From the NCBI RefSeq assembly GCF_013267355.1, contig NZ_CP053985.1:1178001-1242000 (forward strand): 64,000 bases of DNA, written 5' to 3'. Source of the DNA: Achromobacter pestifer. Its GTDB lineage: Bacteria; Pseudomonadota; Gammaproteobacteria; Burkholderiales; Burkholderiaceae_B. This document shows, piece after piece, positions 36,117 through 44,785 of the stretch; positions within the stretch are counted from its first letter, which is position 1, and the number at the start of each line of letters is the position of its first letter. Under the pieces are notes generated by a model that saw nothing but the letters and a program-made list of their open reading frames with translations, did not search any database and was not told the origin of the DNA. A program made the position numbers and the translations under genes.

Positions 36117-36992
36117 ATGTCCTTCATCCCGTTTTCGATCCCTCGCCCTGCCCCCGCGCAGACCTGGCGCGTCATGCACAGTCGCCAGCGCTCGCAATTC
36201 CCAGGCCCGGATGAACGCATCGTGTTCCACGACGCCCCGCCGGATGAGACCATCCTGGCCTCGATCGAAGCCGCGCATCTATGGACGCCTCATGGCGACC
36301 CGCTGCGCGAGCTGCCCGAACTCATCGCCCGGTTGCCATCGCTGGTGCATCTGTCCGTCGGTCCCGGCGCCGTCTCAAGCAGCGTCCTGACAGGATTGCG
36401 CGCAGACATGCTCCCGGCCAGCCTGCGCCATCTCTCCCTCCATCCCGAACCCGGCACCCACACCTGGCAGGCCGGCCCGCTGCCCAGGCTGGAAGCGCTG
36501 ACAATAGAAGCGACGTTGCGGTTCGATCCGGAAGACTTCCCGGCATTGATATCGCTGTCGATGGTTCCAGACCGGCGCGGCACGCTGCTGGACCGCGCCT
36601 TGAGCCTTCCGCTCAAGGAGCTGAACCTTTGGAACGTGCCGTTCGATTCGTCGATATTCGATCGCATCGCGGGACTACCGCTGCTGTCGCTGGGCCTGCT
36701 GGCGGGACGCGGCTTGAAGACACTGTCCGGTATCGAACAACTGGCCGGATTGCGCTCCTTGCGGCTGAAGAACCAGACTGCGCTGGAGGCGATAGGTCCT
36801 GTCGCCACACTTGAGGGCCTGGAGCGGCTGGATATTCAGTACTGCAAGCGGATTGCGGACATCGGCGTGCTGAACCAACTGCCCCGATTGCAGGAGCTGA
36901 CGCTGGTCGGCTGCGGCGATGTGGGATTGGGCGAGTTGGCGCAAACCTTGAATGCGCGCTTGCGGCGCGTGAACATCGCGGCAACGCGATAG
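36117..36992 (+). CDS. Leucine-rich-repeat-like hypothetical protein
   Basis: 291 residues from ATG 36117 (TTG 36105 alternative). From about residue 60 the chain has a regular L-xx-L-xL pattern in about nine repeats (for example LPSLVHLSVG, LEALTIEA, LKELNLWNV, LRSLRLKN, LERLDIQYC, LQELTLVGC), the mark of a leucine-rich-repeat solenoid. No signal peptide. LRR proteins bind other proteins; target unknown. The SMI1/KNR4 remnant starts two bases after the stop. Confidence 0.7.
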   Translation: MSFIPFSIPRPAPAQTWRVMHSRQRSQFPGPDERIVFHDAPPDETILASIEAAHLWTPHGDPLRELPELIARLPSLVHLSVGPGAVSSSVLTGLRADMLPASLRHLSLHPEPGTHTWQAGPLPRLEALTIEATLRFDPEDFPALISLSMVPDRRGTLLDRALSLPLKELNLWNVPFDSSIFDRIAGLPLLSLGLLAGRGLKTLSGIEQLAGLRSLRLKNQTALEAIGPVATLEGLERLDIQYCKRIADIGVLNQLPRLQELTLVGCGDVGLGELAQTLNARLRRVNIAATR

Positions 36993-36994
36993 CC

Positions 36995-37485
36995 ATGGCG
37001 GGCCTGATGAGCATCCTGCACGAACGTTTCCTGGACTTTCTTGGCGCGCGCGGCTGGACGGTACTGCGCACGGAGCCCGGCGCCGCGCCCATGGCTGCGC
37101 CGGCTGGCAGCACTGAACACGCGGCGTTCCTGTCCTTGTGCACGCAATTGGGCAGCGGGGACGACACGCCTGGTTCCTCTGCGCGGCCGACTATGCGGGA
37201 ACCACCCGCAGCGCCTTTGGATGGGATGCCTTTCGCGGCATGAGCCTGGAAGCCGCCGTGAGCGATGCCGACCGGCAGGAGGTCGAGGCCTTCTGGGCGC
37301 GCCACGTACCGATCTTCATGAGCGTGGACGGAGACTACGAATTTCTCGCCATCGACAGGAGATCCGGTCAGGTCGTGCATGGCGTCGAACCGGATTTCGA
37401 GGTGGTCAGCGAGGTGGCGAGCGGCCTCGATGACCTGTTCGAGCAGATGCTGGCGGACGGCCAGGCGGCTGCGCTGCTGGGCTGA
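36995..37485 (+). pseudogene. SMI1/KNR4-family gene broken by a frameshift
   Basis: Frame one, 36995-37243, gives MAGLMSILHERFLDFLGARG through SLCTQLGSGDDT; the family pattern then continues in another frame from about 37165: AWFLCAADYAGTTRSAFGW, then FWARHVPIFMSVDGDYEFLA and VEPDFEVVSEVASGLDD. Adding one base near 37160-37165 would join the two into one ~160-residue protein. SMI1/KNR4 (SUKH) proteins often act as immunity proteins to contact-dependent or other toxins. It follows the LRR-like gene by two bases. A sequencing error could explain it equally well. Confidence 0.7.
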
Positions 37486-37535
37486 CAGTTCCGGTATATT
37501 CAGCCGACTCCACCCCTTGGAACCCAGGCCCTCTG

Positions 37536-38777
37536 ATGCTTCGCTCACCGTTCCGTATGCATTGCAACGTCCGCACCGCGCTTACGCTGGCCGTCCTGTC
37601 CCTGTCGGCCGCCCCGGTCTGCGCCACGCCCCGCACCGTCTACACCGGAACCCTGCAAGGCGCCGGCGACATCGTGCTGGAACTGGACACCGAAGCAGCG
37701 GCCGACGGCGCATTGACCGGCCGCTACTTCTACGCCAGGCACGGCGTGGACATCCCCCTGCAAGGCACGGCCAAGGAACTCTTCGAACCGAAACCCTACG
37801 TGGAGGGCGCGTCGGCGTCCAAACCAGCGGTTCAAGCCGCGACCTGGCAGGGCACGCGCGACGCCAACGGCTACCGTGGTCTCTGGACCGACACGGGCAC
37901 TGGCAAGCAGCGCCGCTTCGATCTGAAACAGGTTGCCCAGTACGACACGGCGCAGCTGGAAAATGACCGCAAGCAGGCTCGCGCCAACCAAGTCAATCTC
38001 GGCGATATCGACGCCCAGGCGGGCATCGACGCTGCCCGCGCGCCCTACGAGACGTTGAAGCTGGCCGGACACGCCCGGCCCGTGGGCAAGGAGATCGGCG
38101 ACAGCGCTGTGGCCTACCGCATGTGGCAAGACCCGCGCACCAAGTTCGTTTACCCGCGGCTGAGCCGGCATCCTGATGCGCAGGTCCTGCAGCACACGAA
38201 CCATCTGCTGGAACAGCGCCATTGGCAGAAGAGCCTGGGCGCGCTTGATTGCATGGCGTCGGCCTACACCAGCAGCAATCCCGGCGCCGGCACGCTGGGC
38301 GGGTTCGATGAAGAGGACGTAAAAGTCACCTGGCTGTCGCGCGCGTTGATGACGGTGACCGAATCGGGCAGCCTGGACTGCGGCGGGGCCCATCCCTACA
38401 ACCATTTCGAGCCCTACACCTACGATCTGCTGCGCGGCGAGTACCTGGACTGGAATCGCGTGTTCGACGCGTATGCGCCGGGCAAGCGCAGCTTTGGCGG
38501 GGAAAAGAGTGCTGCCCTGCTCGGGCTGGTGCAACAGGCCGTCAAGGCGGGAGCGGCAGCCCAGCAGTCCGAGGACCGCCCCAATCTGGAAGACTGCGCG
38601 GACCTCTGGCCCGACTATCTGGCGCTGGGCGTCCAGGCGCCCGGCGCGCTAAGCCTGTCCGTGTCCGGAGTCGGACACTCGGCGGGCGTTTGCCTGGGCA
38701 CGCATGCCAGCGTGCCGTTCAAGACCTTGGCGCCCTATCTGAAACCGGGCGGACAGGCGTATCTGGCTTCCGACTGA
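37536..38777 (+). CDS. Secreted hypothetical protein
   Basis: 413 residues. Signal peptide to about residue 31 (LTLAVLSLSAAPVCA). The C-terminal half contains a CGGAHPYNHFEPYTYDLLRG segment; a HPY-type stretch of this kind recalls DUF3298/RsiV-like domains, but the assignment is weak. Four to five cysteines could form disulfides. Periplasmic or outer-surface. A second ATG at 37557 is possible. Function unknown. Confidence 0.7.
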   Translation: MLRSPFRMHCNVRTALTLAVLSLSAAPVCATPRTVYTGTLQGAGDIVLELDTEAAADGALTGRYFYARHGVDIPLQGTAKELFEPKPYVEGASASKPAVQAATWQGTRDANGYRGLWTDTGTGKQRRFDLKQVAQYDTAQLENDRKQARANQVNLGDIDAQAGIDAARAPYETLKLAGHARPVGKEIGDSAVAYRMWQDPRTKFVYPRLSRHPDAQVLQHTNHLLEQRHWQKSLGALDCMASAYTSSNPGAGTLGGFDEEDVKVTWLSRALMTVTESGSLDCGGAHPYNHFEPYTYDLLRGEYLDWNRVFDAYAPGKRSFGGEKSAALLGLVQQAVKAGAAAQQSEDRPNLEDCADLWPDYLALGVQAPGALSLSVSGVGHSAGVCLGTHASVPFKTLAPYLKPGGQAYLASD

Positions 38778-38993
38778 GCGGGACGGAGGCTCGTACGCTT
38801 GCACAGCCTCGGATCAAACAGGGCTTGACCTCCCTACTTGAGCCGCGGGACCGGAAGTGAACCGCGCGGACACCGTCCGAATCATAGGCACGCGGACGAC
38901 GGAAAGGCAATCCAGCCTGCGTCCTAGCCCACGGCAACGAACGGGCAACGCGCTACCATCTTCGCCTTCACGCAACCGATAGGATTCCGCGCC

Positions 38994-39545
38994 ATGGCAC
39001 TGCACTGCTCATCATTCATCGCGACCAGCCTGGACGGCTACATCTCCCGCGAGGATGGCAGCCTGGACTGGCTGGACAGCGCCAACCAGACCGTGCCCGC
39101 CGGCGAGGACTGCGGCTATGGCGCGTACATGAAGACCGTGGATGCGTTGGTGATGGGCCGCGCCACGTTCGAGAAGGTCGCCTCGTTTCCGGAATGGCCC
39201 TACGGCAGCATGCCGGTCTACGTGCTGAGCCGCAGCATGGCCAGCCTGCCAGCGAGCGCGCCCGCTTCGGTACGGCTGCACGGCGGCTCGCTGGGGGAAT
39301 TGCTGGAACGCGCCGGCGCGGACGGCTGCAAGAGCCTGTACATCGACGGCGGCAAGACGGTGCAGTCCTTTATCCAGGCTGGCTTGCTGAGCGACATCAC
39401 CATCACGGTGATCCCCGCGCTGATCGGCGGCGGGCGCCGCCTGTTCGGCGAATTGGCGGCGGACGTCGCCCTGCGGCACGCAGCGACCGTGGCCTATCCT
39501 TTCGGCTTCGTTCAAAGCCGCTACGCGCTGGTATACGGCGCGTAG
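38994..39545 (+). CDS. Dihydrofolate-reductase-like (RibD C-terminal domain) protein
   Basis: 183 residues. RibD_C/DHFR fold: ATSLDGYIS at the start, VMGRATFEKV (55-64), YIDGGKTVQSFI and DITITVIPALIGGGRRLFGE. Predicted NADPH-dependent reductase of unknown substrate; the RibD deaminase half is absent. AGGA precedes the ATG. Its last 25 bases overlap the convergent M81 peptidase gene. Confidence 0.85.
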   Translation: MALHCSSFIATSLDGYISREDGSLDWLDSANQTVPAGEDCGYGAYMKTVDALVMGRATFEKVASFPEWPYGSMPVYVLSRSMASLPASAPASVRLHGGSLGELLERAGADGCKSLYIDGGKTVQSFIQAGLLSDITITVIPALIGGGRRLFGELAADVALRHAATVAYPFGFVQSRYALVYGA

Positions 39546-41044
39546 TCGGCGATGTCCGCCAGCGGCCAGTATTCGCCTACCAGCCGTTCCCGCGGGAACG
39601 AGGTGATGTCGGCAGTGCTCAAGCCCACGCTATCGACAGAGATGATCTGCGCCGCAAGCCGGCGATAGCCCGCGCGGAAATGGTTGGCGCCCTTGATGGC
39701 GATCAGCTTGTACGCGGTCACGTCGATGCCGTGCAGGAAGAATGGCTCCTCGTCGTAGATCTGTTCGGCGCGCGAGGCGACGATCACGTCCACGCCCTGG
39801 ATGACCAGGCGGCACATGGCGCCGAGGTCGAAGCGCACGCCTTCGAACATCGAGCCCGCGCGATTGACGAAGCGGCCGTCGGTGATGGCTTTTACATAGG
39901 CCTGTACCCGCAGCGGCTGACCCTGGAAGCGGCCCTGCTTGGCGCCCAGCGACACGCTGATGGTCGCACCGACGCCAGCCTGGCGGGCCTGCTCGACGAC
40001 AGACGCATCGTTGATGGAAGCGAAGCAGCAGGTTCCGGGTGCGGGTTTGGCGTCCAGAACGGCGCGCAACAGGTAGGTGCCGTCGCCGGGCGTACCGCCG
40101 CCGGGGTTGTCAGCATACTCGTTGACGACGATCGGCCCGCGCGCGGCGGACAACGCCGTGGCGACGCCCTGGTCCGGACTCGGCAACGACGGCCGGAACG
40201 CATCCCGGTGCGCCCAGATCCATTGCGCGACTTCGTCCGCGCAGCGCTCGGCCAGCGCCTGGTCGCCCGCGGTAGTGCAGACCACGGCCGGACATGGCGC
40301 CGCGATATCCGCGTAGGGAAAGCCGTGGAACCAAGAACAGTCGATGACACCCGGCAGCGCCGCCAGCTTGGCGCATACGGCATTGACCTCGGCGGGAATA
40401 AAGCCTTCCTGCGTCGTGACGATGTAAGGCAGCATGGGTAGGCTGCGCATGACGGTTACCGGCTTGAGCTGGCCGCCGATAATCTCGAGCAACAGCGCCA
40501 CCGCCTCGACTGCGCGGTCGTGAAAGTCGGTATGCGGATACAGCTTGCAAGGCAAGGTCAGATCGCACGCCCGCCGCATGGCCTCGGTCATGTTGCCATG
40601 CAGGTCATAGACGGCGGCGATGGGAACATCGGCGCCAACCAGCCGGCGGACCGCCAGGCACAGATCCCCTTCGATGTCCTCGATGCCGTCGGCGACGCCA
40701 GCGCCGTGCAGCGCCAGCAGCACTCCGTCGACCGGCAAGGCTGCGTGGATGCCGTCCAGGATTCTGCGCTTCATGTCGGCATAGGCCTGGGCCTCGATCG
40801 TGCCCGAGGGCGTGGCCTGGCCGACGAAGGTGTAGATCAGTTCGGCGCCCGTCTGCCTGGCGCCTTCGATGAAGCCGCCGACCTGGTGATTCGACTTGTC
40901 GAAGGCTTGCAGTATCTCGTCCTTGCCGTATTGCTCAAATGCGCGCAACGGCGTCTGGCCGGCGACCTCGGCGGCATAGGTATTGGTTTCATGGATCAGG
41001 CCGGCGACGGCGAGTCGCGGCGCAGTGGCTTTGATGTTTGCCAT
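39521..41044 (-). CDS. M81-family metallopeptidase, MlrC/microcystinase-C-like
   Basis: 507 residues. The N-terminal domain has HETNTY (18-23), LHGAG (112-116), DLHGNM (147-152) and YPHTDFHDR (169-177); D147, H149 and H171 have the spacing of zinc ligands reported for MlrC. MlrC cleaves linearised microcystin fragments, but most family members have unknown roles. It is the third gene of an operon with D-serine dehydratase and an MFS transporter, so a substrate with D-amino acids is plausible (inference). No signal peptide. AAGGGA precedes the ATG. Confidence 0.85.
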   Translation of the reverse strand: MANIKATAPRLAVAGLIHETNTYAAEVAGQTPLRAFEQYGKDEILQAFDKSNHQVGGFIEGARQTGAELIYTFVGQATPSGTIEAQAYADMKRRILDGIHAALPVDGVLLALHGAGVADGIEDIEGDLCLAVRRLVGADVPIAAVYDLHGNMTEAMRRACDLTLPCKLYPHTDFHDRAVEAVALLLEIIGGQLKPVTVMRSLPMLPYIVTTQEGFIPAEVNAVCAKLAALPGVIDCSWFHGFPYADIAAPCPAVVCTTAGDQALAERCADEVAQWIWAHRDAFRPSLPSPDQGVATALSAARGPIVVNEYADNPGGGTPGDGTYLLRAVLDAKPAPGTCCFASINDASVVEQARQAGVGATISVSLGAKQGRFQGQPLRVQAYVKAITDGRFVNRAGSMFEGVRFDLGAMCRLVIQGVDVIVASRAEQIYDEEPFFLHGIDVTAYKLIAIKGANHFRAGYRRLAAQIISVDSVGLSTADITSFPRERLVGEYWPLADIADYAPYTSA

Positions 41045-41060
41045 GGCGTGTCCCTTGCCT

Positions 41061-42380
41061 TCAGCGATTGACTTTCTTGGGGTCGAAGCTCAGCGCAATC
41101 ATGGCGCTGACCAGGAGCGAAGCCGCGATGATGTAGATGGCAGGCGCGGTGCTGTGATAGATGTCGCGGATCCAGCCGATCAGGTAGGGGCTGACGAAGC
41201 CGCCCAGATTGGCCAGGCTGTTGATGATGCCGATCGACGCAGCTGCGGTGGCCCCGCCCAGGAAGGCGGTGGGCAGCGTCCACATGATGGGAGAGAAGCT
41301 GATGATGCCGGCGGCGGCCACCGACAATGAGATGACGGCCAGCGTCAGGTTGGTGCCCGCGGACACGCTTGCGACCAGTCCCGCCGCGCCCAGCACCAGG
41401 ATGAAGACCAGATGCCAGCGGCGTTCCCGACGCAGGTCCGAGCTGCGCCCGACCAGAATCATGGCCACCATCGCGACCAGATAGGGAATGGCGCTCAACA
41501 GACCGATGCGCAAGCCGCCCTCGGCGCCCGCGTCCTTGATCAGCGTGGGCAGATAGAAGCCCAGCGTGTACAGCGCCATCATCGCCGGAAAGGTCATGGC
41601 GACGATCTTCCAGATGCGCGCGTCGCGCAGCGCCTGCAGCAGAGGCATGTGCTCGCGGCCCGCGTTGTCCGCGGCGATGTCGCGCTCGATCAGCTTGCGC
41701 TGTTCCTGCGTGAGCCAGGCGGCATCCTGGACGCGGTTGGTCAGGATCAGCAGCACCCCGACGGCCAACGGAATGGTGGGCAGCGCTTCCAGCACGAACA
41801 GCCATTGCCAGCCGGGGTGTCCGCCGACCAGATGGAATCGCTCCATGATCCAACCCGACAGCGGGTTGCCGATCAGGCCCGCCACCGGGATGCCGGCCTG
41901 GAAGATGGCCGTCATTTTGGCGCGGCGGCGGTTGGGAAACCAGTAGGTCAGATAGAGGATCACGCCCGGGTAGAACCCGGCCTCGGCCACGCCCAGCAGA
42001 AAGCGCACCGTGTAGAACTGCCAGGGCGCGGTGACGAAGGCCATGATGCCCGACAGGATGCCCCAGGAAATCATGATCCGCGCGATCCACAGGCGCGCGC
42101 CGACGCGGTGCATGATCAGGTTGCTGGGCACCTCGAACAACATGTAGCCGATGAAGAACAATCCCGCGCCCAGGCCATAGGCGGCCTCGCTGAACTGCAG
42201 GTCGGTCAGCATGTTCAGCTTGGCGATGCCGATGTTGATGCGGTCCAGGTACGCGACCACATAGCAGAGCATCAGAAAGGGAATGAACCGCAGCGCGACC
42301 TTTCTGTAGGTCGCGTCTTCAAAGACTTGCTGGTCCGGGCGCGCTGCGCGCCCGGCGGGGATGGTTGCACTTCCGCTCAC
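41061..42380 (-). CDS. MFS transporter, anion:cation symporter type
   Basis: 439 residues with about twelve membrane helices. Opening helix LCYVVAYLDRINIGIAKLNM is typical of the ACS (phthalate/tartrate/glucarate) group. GTG 42380 is preceded by AAGGAG at seven bases. Sixteen bases before the M81 peptidase gene. Likely imports the substrate of the D-serine dehydratase/M81 operon; the substrate is unproven. Confidence 0.88.
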   Translation of the reverse strand: MSGSATIPAGRAARPDQQVFEDATYRKVALRFIPFLMLCYVVAYLDRINIGIAKLNMLTDLQFSEAAYGLGAGLFFIGYMLFEVPSNLIMHRVGARLWIARIMISWGILSGIMAFVTAPWQFYTVRFLLGVAEAGFYPGVILYLTYWFPNRRRAKMTAIFQAGIPVAGLIGNPLSGWIMERFHLVGGHPGWQWLFVLEALPTIPLAVGVLLILTNRVQDAAWLTQEQRKLIERDIAADNAGREHMPLLQALRDARIWKIVAMTFPAMMALYTLGFYLPTLIKDAGAEGGLRIGLLSAIPYLVAMVAMILVGRSSDLRRERRWHLVFILVLGAAGLVASVSAGTNLTLAVISLSVAAAGIISFSPIMWTLPTAFLGGATAAASIGIINSLANLGGFVSPYLIGWIRDIYHSTAPAIYIIAASLLVSAMIALSFDPKKVNR

Positions 42381-42411
42381 GGGTTTTCTCCTTGGTATTT
42401 AGTTTTTAGTG

Positions 42412-42429
42412 GCGCGGCTTATGCCGCGC
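42412..42429 (-). other. Hairpin overlapping the end of dsdA
   Basis: GCGCGGC-ATAA-GCCGCGC, with the stop codon in its loop. No T-run follows on the minus strand, so it is more likely an mRNA-stabilising or attenuating structure between the first and second gene than a terminator. Confidence 0.4.
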
Positions 42430-43735
42430 GACGCTGGCTGAGTTGCCTGGCGTGGTCCTGGAAGCCGCGCAGCGCTTCGGGGGGCACCAGCGATCCGCCG
42501 GTGGCCCAGATGACGTGCGTCGCCGCGGTCATGTCGATGCCCTGCGCATACGCGCGTCCCGCGGCTGAACCGTCCAGCCAGCCCGGCCCCGAGACAGCGG
42601 CGGCGGCCGACGGTTCGACCTCGACACCCAAGGTCTCTTTCAGCGCGAGCAGGTTCAGGTAGAGCTCGTCATCCGACACGGTGAAGATGCCCCCAAGCTG
42701 CGGCCTCATCAGCGATGCCACCAGTTCGGATGCCTGCCCGACGGCCAGGCCGTCGGCTTCGGTGCGGTTGTCCAGGCCCACGTCGTACACCGACACGGGC
42801 GTGTCCGCTCCCGATGCCAGCTGCACCAGAAAGCACGGCGACGCGACGGGCTCGGCGAAGAAGCAATGCACATGGGGGCCGAACAGGGCCTTCAAGCCAT
42901 GGCTGATGCCGCCGGGCGCGCCGCCGACGCCGCAGGGGATGTACACGAACAGAGGGTGTGCCGCGTCGACCACGCGCCCCGCCTCGGCCAATTGCCGTGC
43001 CAGTCCGCGGGCCGCGGCGGCATAGCCGAAGAACAGCAGCTCGGACTGCTCGTCGTCGACGAAGTGGCTGCGGGGCGCGGCCAGCGCCTGCGCCCGCCCG
43101 GCCGCGACGGCCTCGGCGTAGTCGCCGGCATGTTCCACCACGCGCACGCCGCGCTTGCGCAGCCGGTCCTTCTTCCATTCCTTCGCATCGGCGGACATGT
43201 GGACGACGGCATCGAATCCCAGCGCGGCCGCCATGACGCCGATGCTCATGCCCAGGTTGCCGGTGCTACCCACGGTCACGGCATACTGGCTGAATAGCGC
43301 GCGGGCCTGCGGCGTCGCCAGGATGCGCCTGTCTGTCGCCGCGTCCGTCAGCAGGCCGTGCTCAAGCGCGATCGATTCCGCAATGGCCAGCACCTCATGA
43401 AAGCCGCCACGCGCCTTGATGGACCCGGCCACGGGCAGTTCGTCATCACGCTTGAGATACCAGTTGCCGGACGCGGCACCAGCTCCCAGCGCCTGCTGCA
43501 GCGGCCTGGCGGGCATCAGCCGGGACTCGATATGTCCGCCCGACGTGGCAAGCTCGGGAAACAGCGCGGCCAACAGCGGCGCACAACGCACCAGGCGGTT
43601 TTGCGCTTCGTCGATCAGGGTCAGGGACGGCGCGGATCCGGGCAACGGCCCGCCCCTAGCGGGGTTGAGCCATAGCAAAGGCTTTCTTGATTGAAGATTT
43701 TCTAATAGCTGGGGATCGAAATTTTCGGTCATCAT
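42419..43735 (-). CDS. dsdA: D-serine ammonia-lyase (D-serine dehydratase)
   Basis: 438 residues, as for DsdA of E. coli (about 440). PLP-binding lysine K107 in GSIKARGG, phosphate-binding GSTGNLG (156-162), and a glycine loop in [11 protein letters not shown]. Converts D-serine to pyruvate and ammonia. ATG 43735 or 43732; neither has a strong ribosome binding site. First gene of an operon with the MFS transporter and M81 peptidase genes, facing a LysR-type regulator gene 91 bases away. Specificity could also extend to D-threonine. Confidence 0.88.
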   Translation of the reverse strand: MMTENFDPQLLENLQSRKPLLWLNPARGGPLPGSAPSLTLIDEAQNRLVRCAPLLAALFPELATSGGHIESRLMPARPLQQALGAGAASGNWYLKRDDELPVAGSIKARGGFHEVLAIAESIALEHGLLTDAATDRRILATPQARALFSQYAVTVGSTGNLGMSIGVMAAALGFDAVVHMSADAKEWKKDRLRKRGVRVVEHAGDYAEAVAAGRAQALAAPRSHFVDDEQSELLFFGYAAAARGLARQLAEAGRVVDAAHPLFVYIPCGVGGAPGGISHGLKALFGPHVHCFFAEPVASPCFLVQLASGADTPVSVYDVGLDNRTEADGLAVGQASELVASLMRPQLGGIFTVSDDELYLNLLALKETLGVEVEPSAAAAVSGPGWLDGSAAGRAYAQGIDMTAATHVIWATGGSLVPPEALRGFQDHARQLSQRRAA

Positions 43736-43826
43736 GGACTTGCGGGTTGATGGTTCGGCGCAAATCGTAGATTCCGTGGGCATGCAAGAATAGCGATCAT
43801 TTCTAACTCAGCCATTAGCTAGACTT

Positions 43827-44777
43827 ATGCCAGCCCATTTCGACTCGACGCTCCTGGGCGCCCTGCGCTGTTTTGACATGGCCGGCCGCCATCTCAGCTT
43901 CACCCGGGCGGCGGCGGCCATGAACCTCACGCAAAGCGCGGTGAGCCAGCAGATCCGCCAGCTGGAAGACCGCCTGGGCTATCTGCTGTTTGTGCGCCAG
44001 CAACGCGGGCTGAAGTTCACGCCCAAGGGCGAGTCGCTGTACACGACGGTCAGCCGCGCGCTGGGCGACATCCAGCAGGAAATCGAGCGGCTGGGCTTGC
44101 CGGCGTCAGCGCTGCAGGTCAATTGCCTGCCCTCGTTCGCGCTGCAGTGGCTGATGCCGCGCCTGACGGAATTCCATCGTTTGCAGCCGGACGTGTCGGT
44201 GCGGCTGAAGGCGGAGTTCCAGCTGCTGGACCGCAAGCTGATGGAGGAAGAAGACATAGACATCGCCATCCGTTACGACCCGGCTCACTACAGCCATTTG
44301 CAGGCGGACGCCTTGCTGGACGAGTATCTGCTGGTGGTCGCGACGCCCGAATACCTGGCCGCGCACCCGGCGTTTCGCGCGGGCAAGTCGCTCGATGGCG
44401 TCGAGTTCCTGCACGATGCATCGCCCTGGGTCGGGGCCGCGGAGTTCATCGAATGGCGCACCTGGATGCAAGCGCACCGGCCGGGCTGGATCCGTCATCT
44501 GGAGGGGCCGCAGTTCAATCTGGCCAGCCTGGCCATCGGCGCCGCGCTGAATCACCAAGGCGTGGCGATCGGGCGCAGCGCCATGGTCCACGACGAGATC
44601 CGCAGCGGGCGGCTGGTCGACGTGTTCGGCAAGCACGCGCCCGCGCCGGCGCGCTATGTGCTGCTGTCGCGCCGGCCTGAAGAGCGCCGCACCCGGATCT
44701 TTTCCGAATGGCTGAAGTCCGAGTGCCGCAACTTCGACAGCGCGCGTTCCGCGTTGATCGGATGCGCGGGCGGGTAG
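43827..44777 (+). CDS. LysR-family transcriptional regulator
   Basis: 316 residues. N-terminal winged helix (ALRCFDMAGRHLSFTRAAAAM, then LTQSAVSQQIRQLEDRLGY) and a substrate-binding domain to the end, of the GcvA-like type. Divergent from dsdA, so it should activate that operon, in the way of DsdC (inference). The stop is eight bases from that of the convergent TonB receptor gene. Confidence 0.88.
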   Translation: MPAHFDSTLLGALRCFDMAGRHLSFTRAAAAMNLTQSAVSQQIRQLEDRLGYLLFVRQQRGLKFTPKGESLYTTVSRALGDIQQEIERLGLPASALQVNCLPSFALQWLMPRLTEFHRLQPDVSVRLKAEFQLLDRKLMEEEDIDIAIRYDPAHYSHLQADALLDEYLLVVATPEYLAAHPAFRAGKSLDGVEFLHDASPWVGAAEFIEWRTWMQAHRPGWIRHLEGPQFNLASLAIGAALNHQGVAIGRSAMVHDEIRSGRLVDVFGKHAPAPARYVLLSRRPEERRTRIFSEWLKSECRNFDSARSALIGCAGG

Positions 44778-44785
44778 CGTTGCGC

